From NCBI GenBank assembly GCA_039817245.1, contig JBCBWF010000109.1, forward strand, positions 1-13,210: a DNA stretch of 13,210 nucleotides, read 5' to 3'. Shown here piece after piece: positions 7,315 to 13,210 of this stretch (position 1 is its first letter; each line of letters starts with the position of its first letter). The stretch is from Thermohalobaculum sp039817245 (GTDB lineage: Bacteria > Pseudomonadota > Alphaproteobacteria > Rhodobacterales > Rhodobacteraceae). The notes beneath the pieces are model-generated. The model was not told the DNA's origin. It was given only the letters and a program-made list of their open reading frames with translations, and did no database searches. The position numbers and the translations under genes were made by a program.

Positions 7315-8235
7315 GTGGGCGAGCTCATCGCAGGCATGGCCGGCACGCCGGAGGGCGAGGTCCTGGCCTTCTCGCTCGCCCTTCTCTCCGCCCTCGCCCA
7401 TGCCACCTTCGGTGCGATCAACAAGGGCGGGGTCGACCCCTATCTCAACCGCGGCGCCATCAATATCTGCTACGCCACCATGGCGCTGCCCTTCGCGCTC
7501 TTCGTCTTCCCGTTGCCCTCGGCCGGCCTCGTGCCGATCCTCGCCGGCGTCTACGTGATCCACCTCGTCTACGAATGGCTGCAGGCGCGCGCCTTCGAGA
7601 AGGGCGAGTTCATCCTCGTCTACCCCATCGCCCGCGGCACCGGCCCGCTCCTCATCGCCATCGGCTCGGTGTTCCTGTTCGACGAGTATCTGGGGCCACT
7701 GCAGTGGTTCGGGGTCCTCGTCCTCTCCGGCGCGATCATGGGCCTCGCGGTCGCCAATATGCGCGCGCGCCGGCTCGATCCGCTGGCGCTGCCGGGCCTG
7801 CGCGCGGCCATCCTCACCGCCCTGGCCACCGGCGTGATGATCGCCGTCTACACCCTCTACGACGCCTATGGCATCCGCGCCGCCGAGGACCCCTTCACCT
7901 TCCTCGCCTGGTTCTTCGTCCTCGGCGGCTTCGGCTTTCCCTTCATCGCGCTCGCGCGCTGGCGCCGCCTGCGCCCGGAGCAGCGCCCGGCCCTCTCCGA
8001 TCTCGCCACCCGCGGCATCTTCGGCGCGCTCATCGCGTTTCTGAGCTTCGGCGCGGTGATGCTGGCCACCCGGCTCGACAAGGTGGGCGAGGCCGCCGCG
8101 CTCCGCGAGACCTCGATCATCTTCGCCACCGCCATCGGCGTCTTCTTCTTCCACGAGAAGATCGACGGCACCCGACTCGCGCTCATCCTCACCATCATGC
8201 TCGGTGCGATGCTGGTGGAGTTCGGCCACCCCTGA
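7315..8235 (+). CDS. DMT/EamA-family transporter
   Basis: The product is 306 residues from the GTG start, with about ten membrane helices, the size of a two-repeat drug/metabolite transporter. The first helix contains LALLSALAHATFGAINKGG (21-39). The conserved region between helices 3 and 4 reads FILVYPIARGTGPLLIA (99-115), a hallmark of EamA proteins, and the second repeat has LRETSIIFATAIGVFFFHEKI near the C-terminus. It should be an inner-membrane exporter or permease of a small metabolite; the substrate is not predictable. The start choice rests on GGAGG 8 nt upstream; ATG 7336 would remove seven residues and is possible. It converges with the AEC transporter gene, with no base between the two stop codons. 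Confidence 0.9.
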   Translation: MGELIAGMAGTPEGEVLAFSLALLSALAHATFGAINKGGVDPYLNRGAINICYATMALPFALFVFPLPSAGLVPILAGVYVIHLVYEWLQARAFEKGEFILVYPIARGTGPLLIAIGSVFLFDEYLGPLQWFGVLVLSGAIMGLAVANMRARRLDPLALPGLRAAILTALATGVMIAVYTLYDAYGIRAAEDPFTFLAWFFVLGGFGFPFIALARWRRLRPEQRPALSDLATRGIFGALIAFLSFGAVMLATRLDKVGEAAALRETSIIFATAIGVFFFHEKIDGTRLALILTIMLGAMLVEFGHP

Positions 8236-9138
8236 TCAGGCCAGCAGCGCCAGGCCGATGAGCGAGAGCAGGCTCGTCCACACCACCACCTGCGCCAGCG
8301 CATCCGTCCGGATCCCGTGCATGAGGGCGAGGTTGAACGCCATGCTCCCCGCCGGCCCTGCCGCGGCCAGCACGAACATGTCCCGCTCCGCGCCCGGCGC
8401 CACCGTCGCCGCCAGCCCCAGCGCCACCAGCGCCGGAAAGACCGCGAGCTTCACCACCGCGAAGCTCACCACCGCCGGATCCGCCCCGAACCGGGTCTCC
8501 GACAGCACCACGCCCATCGCGAACAGCGCCACCGGCGCCGCGGCCGCGCCGTTGAAATCGACGAAGGTCCGCACCGGCCCCGGCAGCCCGAGCCCCGACA
8601 GGCTCACCGCCATCCCCAGCACGATCGAGATCAGCAGCGGCGAGCGCACCAGGTTGCGCCCCACCGCCGCCAGATCCGGCCGCCCCTGTCCCACGATCTG
8701 CAGCGCGATGATCGTGCCCGCAAAGGTCACGGCGGAATCGAGCGTCACGATGGTCGTGATCGGCAGCATCCGCTCCTCGCCATAGAGCAGGAGCGAGATC
8801 GGCACCCCGAAGAACGCGTTGTTGGTGAAGATGCCCGAGAAGGCCAGGAGCAGCGCCTCCCCCGGCTCGCGCCCGAAAAGCCGCCGCGCCGCCAGGAAGC
8901 CCGCCGCGAAGACCACCGCCTGCGACGCCGCATAGACCGCCACCGGCACGAAATCGAACCCCCGGATCGGCGCATCCGCCAGCAGGCCGAACACCAGGAG
9001 CGGCAGCGGGATCGTCAGCGCGAAGCGGTTGATCGCCCGCGCATCCGCGATGCTGGTCACCCCGCCCCGCCCCATGGCGAAGCCGAGCGCCAGGATCGCG
9101 AAGACCGGCAGGATGGGATCGAACAGGACCGCGAACAT
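8236..9138 (-). CDS. AEC (auxin efflux carrier) family transporter
   Basis: The 300-residue protein has about ten membrane helices in two halves. The family signature is present in the first half, FTNNAFFGVPI (residues 104-114), which is the N..F.G.P motif of AEC proteins. The second half ends with AGPAGSMAFNLALMHG, the equivalent repeat. Bacterial AEC transporters are inner-membrane permeases, with malate or malonate transport reported for some; the substrate here is unknown. The ATG at 9138 is chosen because the first helix (FDPILPVFAILALGFAMG) begins right after it and AGAGG lies upstream; the upstream extension is Arg-rich and unlikely. It is transcribed divergently from the yciB-like gene. 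Confidence 0.9.
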   Translation of the reverse strand: MFAVLFDPILPVFAILALGFAMGRGGVTSIADARAINRFALTIPLPLLVFGLLADAPIRGFDFVPVAVYAASQAVVFAAGFLAARRLFGREPGEALLLAFSGIFTNNAFFGVPISLLLYGEERMLPITTIVTLDSAVTFAGTIIALQIVGQGRPDLAAVGRNLVRSPLLISIVLGMAVSLSGLGLPGPVRTFVDFNGAAAAPVALFAMGVVLSETRFGADPAVVSFAVVKLAVFPALVALGLAATVAPGAERDMFVLAAAGPAGSMAFNLALMHGIRTDALAQVVVWTSLLSLIGLALLA

Positions 9139-9436
9139 CGATGCCTCTGCAAAGAGCCCGGTGGCCGCGCCCCCGTTCGCCCTCGTTCGCCCCCACCCTA
9201 GCGAAAGCCCGCGCCCGCGCCAGCGCCGAGACCGCCGCCTCCGGCGCGGGCGCCGCCCGGTCCGCCCCTGCGCCCCGCGCACGCATCCGGCCAGTTTCCG
9301 GGCCGCGCCTGCACTCCATACCGGATCGCCAAATCGCCCCGGCTCACGAAAGGGTTACGCCGCCGGGCCGGCCCCGCTGCAGGCCCGCTCCCAGCCCGCG
9401 TGACAGGACCGCGCGAAGCCACTATGTGTGGCTCCC
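9139..9436. other. Intergenic region between AEC transporter and YciB gene
   Basis: These 298 bp are GC-rich and lie between divergent genes. No small gene or RNA was recognised. A perfect 6-bp inverted repeat, AGCCAC-tatgt-GTGGCT, occupies 9417-9433, just before the yciB ATG. GTTC-N6-GTTC at 9175-9188 and GAAC-N8-GAAC at 9121-9136 resemble LexA boxes but have the wrong spacing. Confidence 0.4.
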
Positions 9437-10090
9437 ATGGAACGTGAAGCCGCCCAGTCACCGCTGCTCAAGATGGCGCTCGAAATCGGGCCGCTCGCCG
9501 TCTTCTTCCTCTCCTACCGCTACGGCGCGGAGATCCTGGCCAGCGGCACCGCCCAGTCGCTCCTCGGCGACGCGGCAAACAGCTCGGCCATGACCGGCGA
9601 GAGCGGCCCGCTCTTCGTCGCCACCGCCTTTTTCATGGTCGCCATCGCCATCTCGCTCAGCGTGTCCTGGTGGCAGATGCGCACCCTGCCGCGCATGGCG
9701 GTGGTCACCGCCGTGGTGGTCGCGGTCTTCGGCGGGCTCACGCTCTGGCTGCAGGACGAGACCTTCATCAAGATGAAGCCCACCATCGTGAACGGGCTCT
9801 TCGCCTTCATCCTCGGGGTCGGGCTCGTGCAGGGGCGCAGCTACATCCGCTACCTGATGGCCGAGGCGCTGCCGCTCGACGAAGAGGGCTGGATGATCTT
9901 CACCCGGCGCTGGTGCGGCTTCTTCGTCTTCATGGCGCTCCTGAACGAGGCCGTCTGGCGCACCCAGACCACCGAATTCTGGGTCAGCTTCAAGACCTTC
10001 GCCAACCTGCCGATCACGCTGGTCTTCATGCTCTTCCAGGTGCCGCTCCTGAAGCGCCACGCGCTCGAGGAGCCGAAGCCCGGCGAGTGA
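9437..10090 (+). CDS. yciB: Inner membrane-spanning protein YciB (septation protein A / IspZ family)
   Basis: The 217-residue protein has about five membrane helices. Family-typical segments are EIGPLAVFFLSYRYG (16-30), near the first helix; DETFIKMKPTIVNGLFAFIL (107-126), with the conserved KPT; and LNEAVWRTQTTEFWVSFK (169-186), with the conserved NE..W and W..FK pattern. YciB is an inner-membrane protein linked to cell envelope synthesis and septation; its molecular role is unsettled. The ATG at 9437 is preferred; a GTG three codons upstream (9428) is possible. No Shine-Dalgarno sequence is visible, and a small hairpin ends 3 nt before the ATG. The next gene follows 10 bp after the stop, so the two may be co-transcribed. 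Confidence 0.92.
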   Translation: MEREAAQSPLLKMALEIGPLAVFFLSYRYGAEILASGTAQSLLGDAANSSAMTGESGPLFVATAFFMVAIAISLSVSWWQMRTLPRMAVVTAVVVAVFGGLTLWLQDETFIKMKPTIVNGLFAFILGVGLVQGRSYIRYLMAEALPLDEEGWMIFTRRWCGFFVFMALLNEAVWRTQTTEFWVSFKTFANLPITLVFMLFQVPLLKRHALEEPKPGE

Positions 10091-10100
10091 CGGCGCGCCG

Positions 10101-11075
10101 ATGGCCGCCCCCTGCCCGCCGCCGGAGCCCTTCGAGACCGGCATCCTCGACACCGGCGAGGGCCACCGGATCTACTGGGAGCGCTGCGGCACGCCCGGGG
10201 GGCGCCCTGCGGTGGCGCTCCATGGCGGCCCGGGCTCCGGCGCCTCGCCCCGCCTGCGCCGCCTGTTCGATCTCGAGCGCTACTGCCTCACCCTCTTCGA
10301 CCAGCGCGGCTGCGGGCGAAGCCGCCCCCACGCCGCCGAGACCCTCGCCGCCCTCGAGGCCAACACCACCCGGCATCTGATCGCCGACATCGAGCGCCTG
10401 CGTGCGCGCTTCGGTTTGGCGCGCTGGCTGGTCTTCGGCGGCTCCTGGGGGGCGACGCTCGCCCTCGCCTATGCCCGCGCCCACCCCTCGGCGGTCGCGG
10501 CCCTCGTCCTCGCAGGCGTCACGACCACCAGCCGCGCCGAGATCGAGTGGCTCTATGGCGGCGCGGGTGCGCGGCGGCCCGAGGCCTTCGCCGCCTTCCG
10601 CGCCGCCGCGCCGGAGGCCGAACCGGGCCTTGCGCTCGTCGCCGCCTATGCCCGCCGCCTGCAGGATCCGGACCCCGGCACCCACCGGGCCGCGGCCGCC
10701 GCCTGGTGCGCCTGGGAGCAGGCCCTGGCCGAGCCCGACCCGGCCACGCCGCCGAGCCCGCGCTGGTCGGATCCCGCCTTCCGCCTCGCCTTCACCCGGC
10801 TCGTCACGCACTACTTCGGCCATCTGGCCTGGCTCGCGGCAGCCCCGATCCTGCCACCCGATCCGGGCCTCGCGGCGATCCCGGCCTGGCTGGTCCAGAG
10901 CCGCGGCGACCTCGCCGCGCCCGCGGCCACGGCCGAAGCGCTCCACGCCGCCCTGCCGCTCAGCCGGCTCGCCCTGCTGGACGGCACGGTCCACGCCGCC
11001 AGCGGCCGCGGCATGGCCGAGGCCACGACCGCCGCCACCGGCGCCGCCCTCCGGGACCCGTCCCTGCGCTGGTAG
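10101..11075 (+). CDS. pip: Proline iminopeptidase-like alpha/beta hydrolase (peptidase family S33)
   Basis: The 324-residue protein has the length of bacterial proline iminopeptidases, cytoplasmic enzymes that release N-terminal proline. Visible signatures are IYWERCG (24-30); HGGPGSG (41-47, oxyanion hole); DQRGCGRSRPH (67-77); NTT (88-90) and DIERLR (96-101); and VFGGSWGATLALAYARAHP (111-129), with nucleophile Ser115. The W..WE motif is at 202-206, where Glu206 would bind the free amino terminus. The likely Asp270 is in SRGD and the likely His298 in GTVHAAS. The region after the nucleophile (GVTTTSRAEIEW) departs from the common LRGIFL pattern, so substrate preference may differ. The start lies 10 bp after the yciB stop with only a weak ribosome binding site. 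The gene ends facing the ccmG gene across a REP-like repeat. Confidence 0.87.
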   Translation: MAAPCPPPEPFETGILDTGEGHRIYWERCGTPGGRPAVALHGGPGSGASPRLRRLFDLERYCLTLFDQRGCGRSRPHAAETLAALEANTTRHLIADIERLRARFGLARWLVFGGSWGATLALAYARAHPSAVAALVLAGVTTTSRAEIEWLYGGAGARRPEAFAAFRAAAPEAEPGLALVAAYARRLQDPDPGTHRAAAAAWCAWEQALAEPDPATPPSPRWSDPAFRLAFTRLVTHYFGHLAWLAAAPILPPDPGLAAIPAWLVQSRGDLAAPAATAEALHAALPLSRLALLDGTVHAASGRGMAEATTAATGAALRDPSLRW

Positions 11076-11151
11076 CCTCGCCCCATCGGGCCCGGCTGCG
11101 AACCCGGCCGGCCGACGCGCCCTGCCGGAGCGATGCGCTTCCGCCGATCGG

Positions 11152-11220
11152 GGTCCCGGGCTCGACCCGGGACCTCCCCGAGGCGCTCCGAACAGGGAGG
11201 CCCCGGGTCAAGCCCGGGGC
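11152..11220. repeat. REP-like compound inverted repeat between convergent genes
   Basis: Two perfect hairpins stand side by side: GGTCCCGGG-ctcga-CCCGGGACC (11152-11174) and GCCCCGGG-tcaag-CCCGGGGC (11200-11220). The inner halves also pair with each other: 11164-11178 is the reverse complement of 11194-11208 with one mismatch, so the whole element can fold as one long stem. Similar dispersed GGTCCCGGG/CCCGGGTCAAG palindromes are common between genes of GC-rich alphaproteobacteria. It lies between the convergent ends of pip and ccmG and could act as a bidirectional terminator or an mRNA-stabilising hairpin; no U-tract follows. Confidence 0.7.
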
Positions 11221-11239
11221 AGCCTCGCAGCGCGCCGCC

Positions 11240-11896
11240 TCAGCCCCCGGCCGCCGCGCTGTCCGCGCCCGCGCCGGACGCCGCGCCGCCAGAGGCCTTC
11301 GCAGCCTCCACCGCCGGCATGATCTTGGCCTCGATATCGCGCGCCGTGATCGGGCCGATATGCTTGTAGATGACATGCCCGCGACCATCGATCACGAAGG
11401 TCTCCGGCACCCCGTAGACGCCCCATTCGATGCCCGCCCGCCCGGCCGTATCCGCGCCCACGCGCGTATAGGGATCGCCGAGTTCCTCGAGAAAGGCGAG
11501 CGCATTGGCCGGCTCGTCCTTGTAGTTAATGCCGTGCACGGTCAGCCCCCGCCCGGCCAGAGCCTCCAGCATCGGATGCTCCGCGCGGCAGGGCACGCAC
11601 CAGCTCGCCCAGATATTGACGAGCTTCACCCCCGGCGCCTGCAGATCCGCCGTCGCCAGCCCGTCGCGCCCCTCATAGAGGCTCGCCAGCGCAAAGTCCG
11701 GCGCCGGCCGGTCGATCAGGGTCGAGGGCAGGTCATTGATGTCGGTGTCGCCCAGCTTCACCAGGAAAGCGCCGAGCACCGCGAAGGCACCGAGCACGGG
11801 CACCACCATCCAGAGCCGGAAGGCCCCGCGCCGGCCGGAGGCGGGATCGCCCTCCTCCGCCTCCGGGCCGCTCGTTCCTTGCGTGTCGTCGGTCAT
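11240..11896 (-). CDS. ccmG: Thiol:disulfide interchange protein CcmG/DsbE
   Basis: The 218-residue protein has one N-terminal membrane anchor (about 28-47) and a periplasmic thioredoxin-like domain. The active site is WASWCVPCRAEHP (97-109; Cys100 and Cys103) and the cis-proline loop is YGVPETFVID (161-170; Pro164). GVPET and INYKD are typical of CcmG, which keeps apocytochrome c heme-binding cysteines reduced. A Gly/Ala-rich tail (about 202-218) extends past the usual family end. The ATG overlaps the ccmD stop by 4 bp (ATGA), with GGGAGG about 10 nt upstream. It is the last gene of the ccmC-ccmD-ccmG run and converges on the hydrolase gene. Confidence 0.95.
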   Translation of the reverse strand: MTDDTQGTSGPEAEEGDPASGRRGAFRLWMVVPVLGAFAVLGAFLVKLGDTDINDLPSTLIDRPAPDFALASLYEGRDGLATADLQAPGVKLVNIWASWCVPCRAEHPMLEALAGRGLTVHGINYKDEPANALAFLEELGDPYTRVGADTAGRAGIEWGVYGVPETFVIDGRGHVIYKHIGPITARDIEAKIMPAVEAAKASGGAASGAGADSAAAGG

Positions 11897-12054
11897 TGCC
11901 GGCCGGCCTCCCGTTCCGCCTCCGCCACCTCGCGCCGCGCACGCGCATTCGCACGCAGGCTGAAGAGGATCAGTGCGCCCAGGACCGCCGCGGTGGCGCC
12001 GTAGGCCGTGAGCACGTAAGGCGCGTGCGGGTCCTCCGTCAGCCAGGCGATCAC
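11893..12054 (-). CDS. ccmD: Heme exporter protein CcmD
   Basis: The product is a 53-residue protein with one membrane helix (residues 14-32, LTAYGATAAVLGALILFSL) followed by a basic and then acidic cytoplasmic tail, ARARREVAEAEREAGRQ. This size and layout, including the Y..TAYG...... pattern before the helix, is that of CcmD. CcmD helps release holo-CcmE from the CcmABC complex. The GTG start at 12054 overlaps the ccmC stop (GTGA), and GAGGGGG lies about 8 nt upstream. The stop overlaps the ccmG start. Its position between ccmC and ccmG is the strongest evidence. The frame is open far upstream, but only as a shadow of ccmC. Confidence 0.9.
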   Translation of the reverse strand: MIAWLTEDPHAPYVLTAYGATAAVLGALILFSLRANARARREVAEAEREAGRQ

Positions 12055-12803
12055 GCAGTTGCCCCCTCTTGTGCCGCCTCGGCCAGCGCCGCGCTGCGCT
12101 GACGCAGCGCCCGGGCCCGGCGCAACCGGATCTCGGTGCGCGCGCGGGTCAGGAGCAGCGCGGCGAAGAGCAGGTAGCAGCCCAGCATCATGAGATAGAG
12201 CGGGAGCCGGTAGGTGTCGTCGACCCGCTGGCCCTCCTGCACCGTGAGCGAGGCGCCCTGATGCAGCGTCGCCCAGAAATTCACGGCATAGCGCGACAGA
12301 AAGGCGAAGATCACGCCGACAAGACAGAGCACGCCGGAGAGCTCCGCCGCCTTCTCCGGCTCCTCGATCGCGGCCCAGAGCGCCATGTAGCCGAGATAGA
12401 AGAAGAACATGATGAGGACCGCGGTCAGCCGCGCATCCCACACCCACCATGTGCCCCACATGGGCTGTCCCCATACGGCCCCGGTGATGAGCGCCACGAG
12501 CGTGAAGGCCGCACCGATGGGGGCGGCAGCCTTGGCCACGAGAAAGCTCACCGGGTGGCGCCGGATCAGCCCGATCGCCGAGGCCAAGGCCATGAGCGCA
12601 TAGGTGTTGATCGCCAGAAGGGCTGCGGGCACGTGGATGAACAGGATCTTGACGGTGGTGCCCTGCTGATAGTCCGGCGGCACCGAGAGCGACCAGACCA
12701 GACCCACGACCAGGACGAGCCCGGCCACCGCCCAGAGCGGCCCGACCAGCCAGCCCGTGAGCCGCATGAACTCCGCAGGGTTTGCATAGCGCCAGATCGA
12801 CAT
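12051..12803 (-). CDS. ccmC: Heme exporter/heme lyase subunit CcmC
   Basis: The 250-residue protein has six membrane helices and the tryptophan-rich WWD domain, WGQPMWGTWWVWDARLTA (residues 111-128), facing the periplasm. Two conserved external histidines that ligate heme are visible: FIHVPAA (His57) and TLHQGAS (His181). CcmC loads heme onto CcmE in cytochrome c maturation system I. The ATG at 12803 has only a weak, close purine run (AAGGG) upstream. It overlaps ccmD by 4 bp. In related genomes ccmA and ccmB normally precede it. Here 185 bp of non-coding-looking DNA and then an IS6-family element lie upstream, so the promoter of this run is either in that gap or supplied by the insertion. 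Confidence 0.95.
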   Translation of the reverse strand: MSIWRYANPAEFMRLTGWLVGPLWAVAGLVLVVGLVWSLSVPPDYQQGTTVKILFIHVPAALLAINTYALMALASAIGLIRRHPVSFLVAKAAAPIGAAFTLVALITGAVWGQPMWGTWWVWDARLTAVLIMFFFYLGYMALWAAIEEPEKAAELSGVLCLVGVIFAFLSRYAVNFWATLHQGASLTVQEGQRVDDTYRLPLYLMMLGCYLLFAALLLTRARTEIRLRRARALRQRSAALAEAAQEGATA

Positions 12804-12910
12804 CGCCCTTAGCTAGGCGATCGACCCGCGGGCGGCAACGCCTCGTGCGTGCCTCATCATCTCGCGGACACTTCGCCGCTCTGGCCGCATGCGCCGCCAT
12901 CGCCCCTATT

Positions 12911-12929
12911 GCGGCCGCTCCCACCCACG
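12911..12929 (+). repeat. 19-bp direct repeat, right copy
   Basis: This is an exact copy of positions 10-28 (gcggccgctcccacccacg) in the same orientation. On the minus strand it forms codons 3-8 of a start MSWVGAAA beginning at 12933, matching MTWVGAAA of the left copy in the same frame. It lies in the 185-bp gap between ccmC and the IS6 element. Confidence 0.7.
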
Positions 12930-12950
12930 ACATGGTCACCCGACAAAACG

Positions 12951-12965
12951 GAACAAGGTACGAAC
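12951..12965 (-). promoter_or_regulatory. LexA (SOS) box, right
   Basis: On the minus strand GTTCGTACCTTGTTC is a perfect GTTC-N7-GTTC, the alphaproteobacterial LexA operator. It lies 17 nt upstream of the ATG at 12933 and about 147 nt upstream of ccmC, and 23 bp from the end of the IS6 element. It may control an unknown small reading frame, or what remains of one, or by position it could affect ccmC. LexA binding is inferred from the motif only. Confidence 0.55.
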
Positions 12966-12988
12966 AAATTCGTCTGAAACGGCAACGG

Positions 12989-13210
12989 GGTTCTGTCGCA
13001 AAATCTGGTGGGTTGTGGGGCGGGACGGATCTTGGGTAAGCCCGGTCCGGGTCTGACCGGGTGAGGATGGCAGCGATGGTCTCGTTCAAGGGCACGCACT
13101 TTCCACGGGATGTCATCCTCTACGCTGTGCACTTCTACGTCCGCTACCCGGTGTCCTACCGCGATCTCCAAGAGATCATGCGCGACCGCGGTGTCGACGT
13201 CGACCATGCC
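12989..13210 (+). mobile_element. IS6-family insertion sequence, left end (partial)
   Basis: The element starts with the terminal inverted repeat GGTTCTGTCGCAAA (12989-13002), very close to the GGCTCTGTTGCAAA type ends of the IS6/IS26/IS6100 family. An IS6-type transposase gene begins 87 bp inside and runs off the window, so the right end is not visible. If the insertion made the usual 8-bp target duplication, the left copy would be ggcaacgg (12981-12988). Confidence 0.85.
13076..13210 (+). CDS. IS6-family transposase (5' part)
   Basis: The 45 visible residues match the N-terminus of IS6-family DDE transposases: FKGTHFPRDVILYAVHFYVRYPVSYRDLQEIMRDRGVDVDHA resembles the conserved helix-turn-helix start in length and pattern (F.g.HFp.dvIL.AVr.Y.ryplSYRDlee...eRGv.vdH). 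The DDE catalytic residues would be downstream of the window. The ATG at 13076 has GTGAGG 9 nt upstream; GTG 13061 and ATG 13067 in the same frame are alternatives. The gene is cut only by the window edge. Confidence 0.88.
   Translation, partial: MVSFKGTHFPRDVILYAVHFYVRYPVSYRDLQEIMRDRGVDVDHA

Noticed and set aside
6796..8229. 477-codon open frame on the minus strand opposite the DMT transporter
   Set aside because: It is Glu/Gly/Arg-rich low-complexity sequence antisense to a clear transporter gene, and spans two real genes and their promoter region.
9121..9136. GAAC-N8-GAAC at the start of the AEC gene
   Set aside because: The spacing is 8, not 7, and it overlaps the coding start; chance is the simpler reading.
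9175..9188. GTTC-N6-GTTC as a third SOS box
   Set aside because: The spacing is 6, not 7, and it falls in GC-rich sequence without promoter features.
12804..12988. Remnant of ccmB upstream of ccmC
   Set aside because: I translated the three minus-strand frames. None gives the hydrophobic C-terminus expected of CcmB, and two frames are closed by stops.
12973..13001. Outward promoter from the IS6 end driving ccmC
   Set aside because: A TTGCGA -35-like hexamer exists in the terminal repeat, but the hexamer 17 nt further (TTCAGA) is a poor -10.
11893..13116. Long minus-strand frame reading from the IS through the ccmC region into ccmD
   Set aside because: Only its last 53 codons, from the GTG at 12054, look like a protein (CcmD). 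Upstream it is the out-of-frame shadow of ccmC and of the IS end.

Overview
The window is very GC-rich, and its third codon positions are almost all G or C. The gene content and order suggest an alphaproteobacterium of the Rhodobacterales type. The clues are a ccmC-ccmD-ccmG cytochrome c maturation block, a DMT transporter and a YciB-family protein close by, and two exact matches to the alphaproteobacterial LexA (SOS) operator GTTC-N7-GTTC. No rRNA, tRNA or CRISPR array was seen.

Layout. (1) Positions 1-170 are a comparatively AT-rich non-coding stretch. It holds a LexA-type box and one copy of a 19-bp sequence that returns at the other end of the window. (2) Positions 171-7018 (minus strand) are seven genes packed head to tail with 1-4 bp overlaps or gaps of 7-8 bp. 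In transcription order they are: a family 2 glycosyltransferase with C-terminal membrane helices, an FAD oxidoreductase, a Rossmann-fold (SDR) sugar epimerase/reductase-like protein, a TIM-barrel sugar isomerase/epimerase, a second family 2 glycosyltransferase, a GtrA-type membrane protein, and a large polytopic membrane protein that resembles GT-C glycosyltransferases. This looks like one operon that makes or transfers a sugar through a polyprenyl-phosphate carrier. The product cannot be named from sequence. (3) Positions 7315-10090 hold a DMT/EamA transporter (plus) that converges with an AEC-family transporter (minus), with their stop codons touching, and then a YciB/IspZ-family inner-membrane protein (plus). 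(4) Positions 10101-11075 hold a proline-iminopeptidase-like alpha/beta hydrolase (plus), followed by a REP-like inverted repeat. (5) Positions 11240-12803 (minus) hold ccmC, ccmD and ccmG, each overlapping the next by 4 bp, which act in heme delivery and apocytochrome reduction in the periplasm. (6) Positions 12804-13210 hold a short region with the second LexA-type box and the second copy of the 19-bp repeat. The left end of an IS6-family insertion sequence follows and runs off the window.

The least explained parts are the seven-gene glycosylation operon and the two window ends. At the ends, the LexA boxes and repeats sit next to a ccm operon whose usual upstream partners, ccmA and ccmB, are absent, with an IS6 element in the vicinity.
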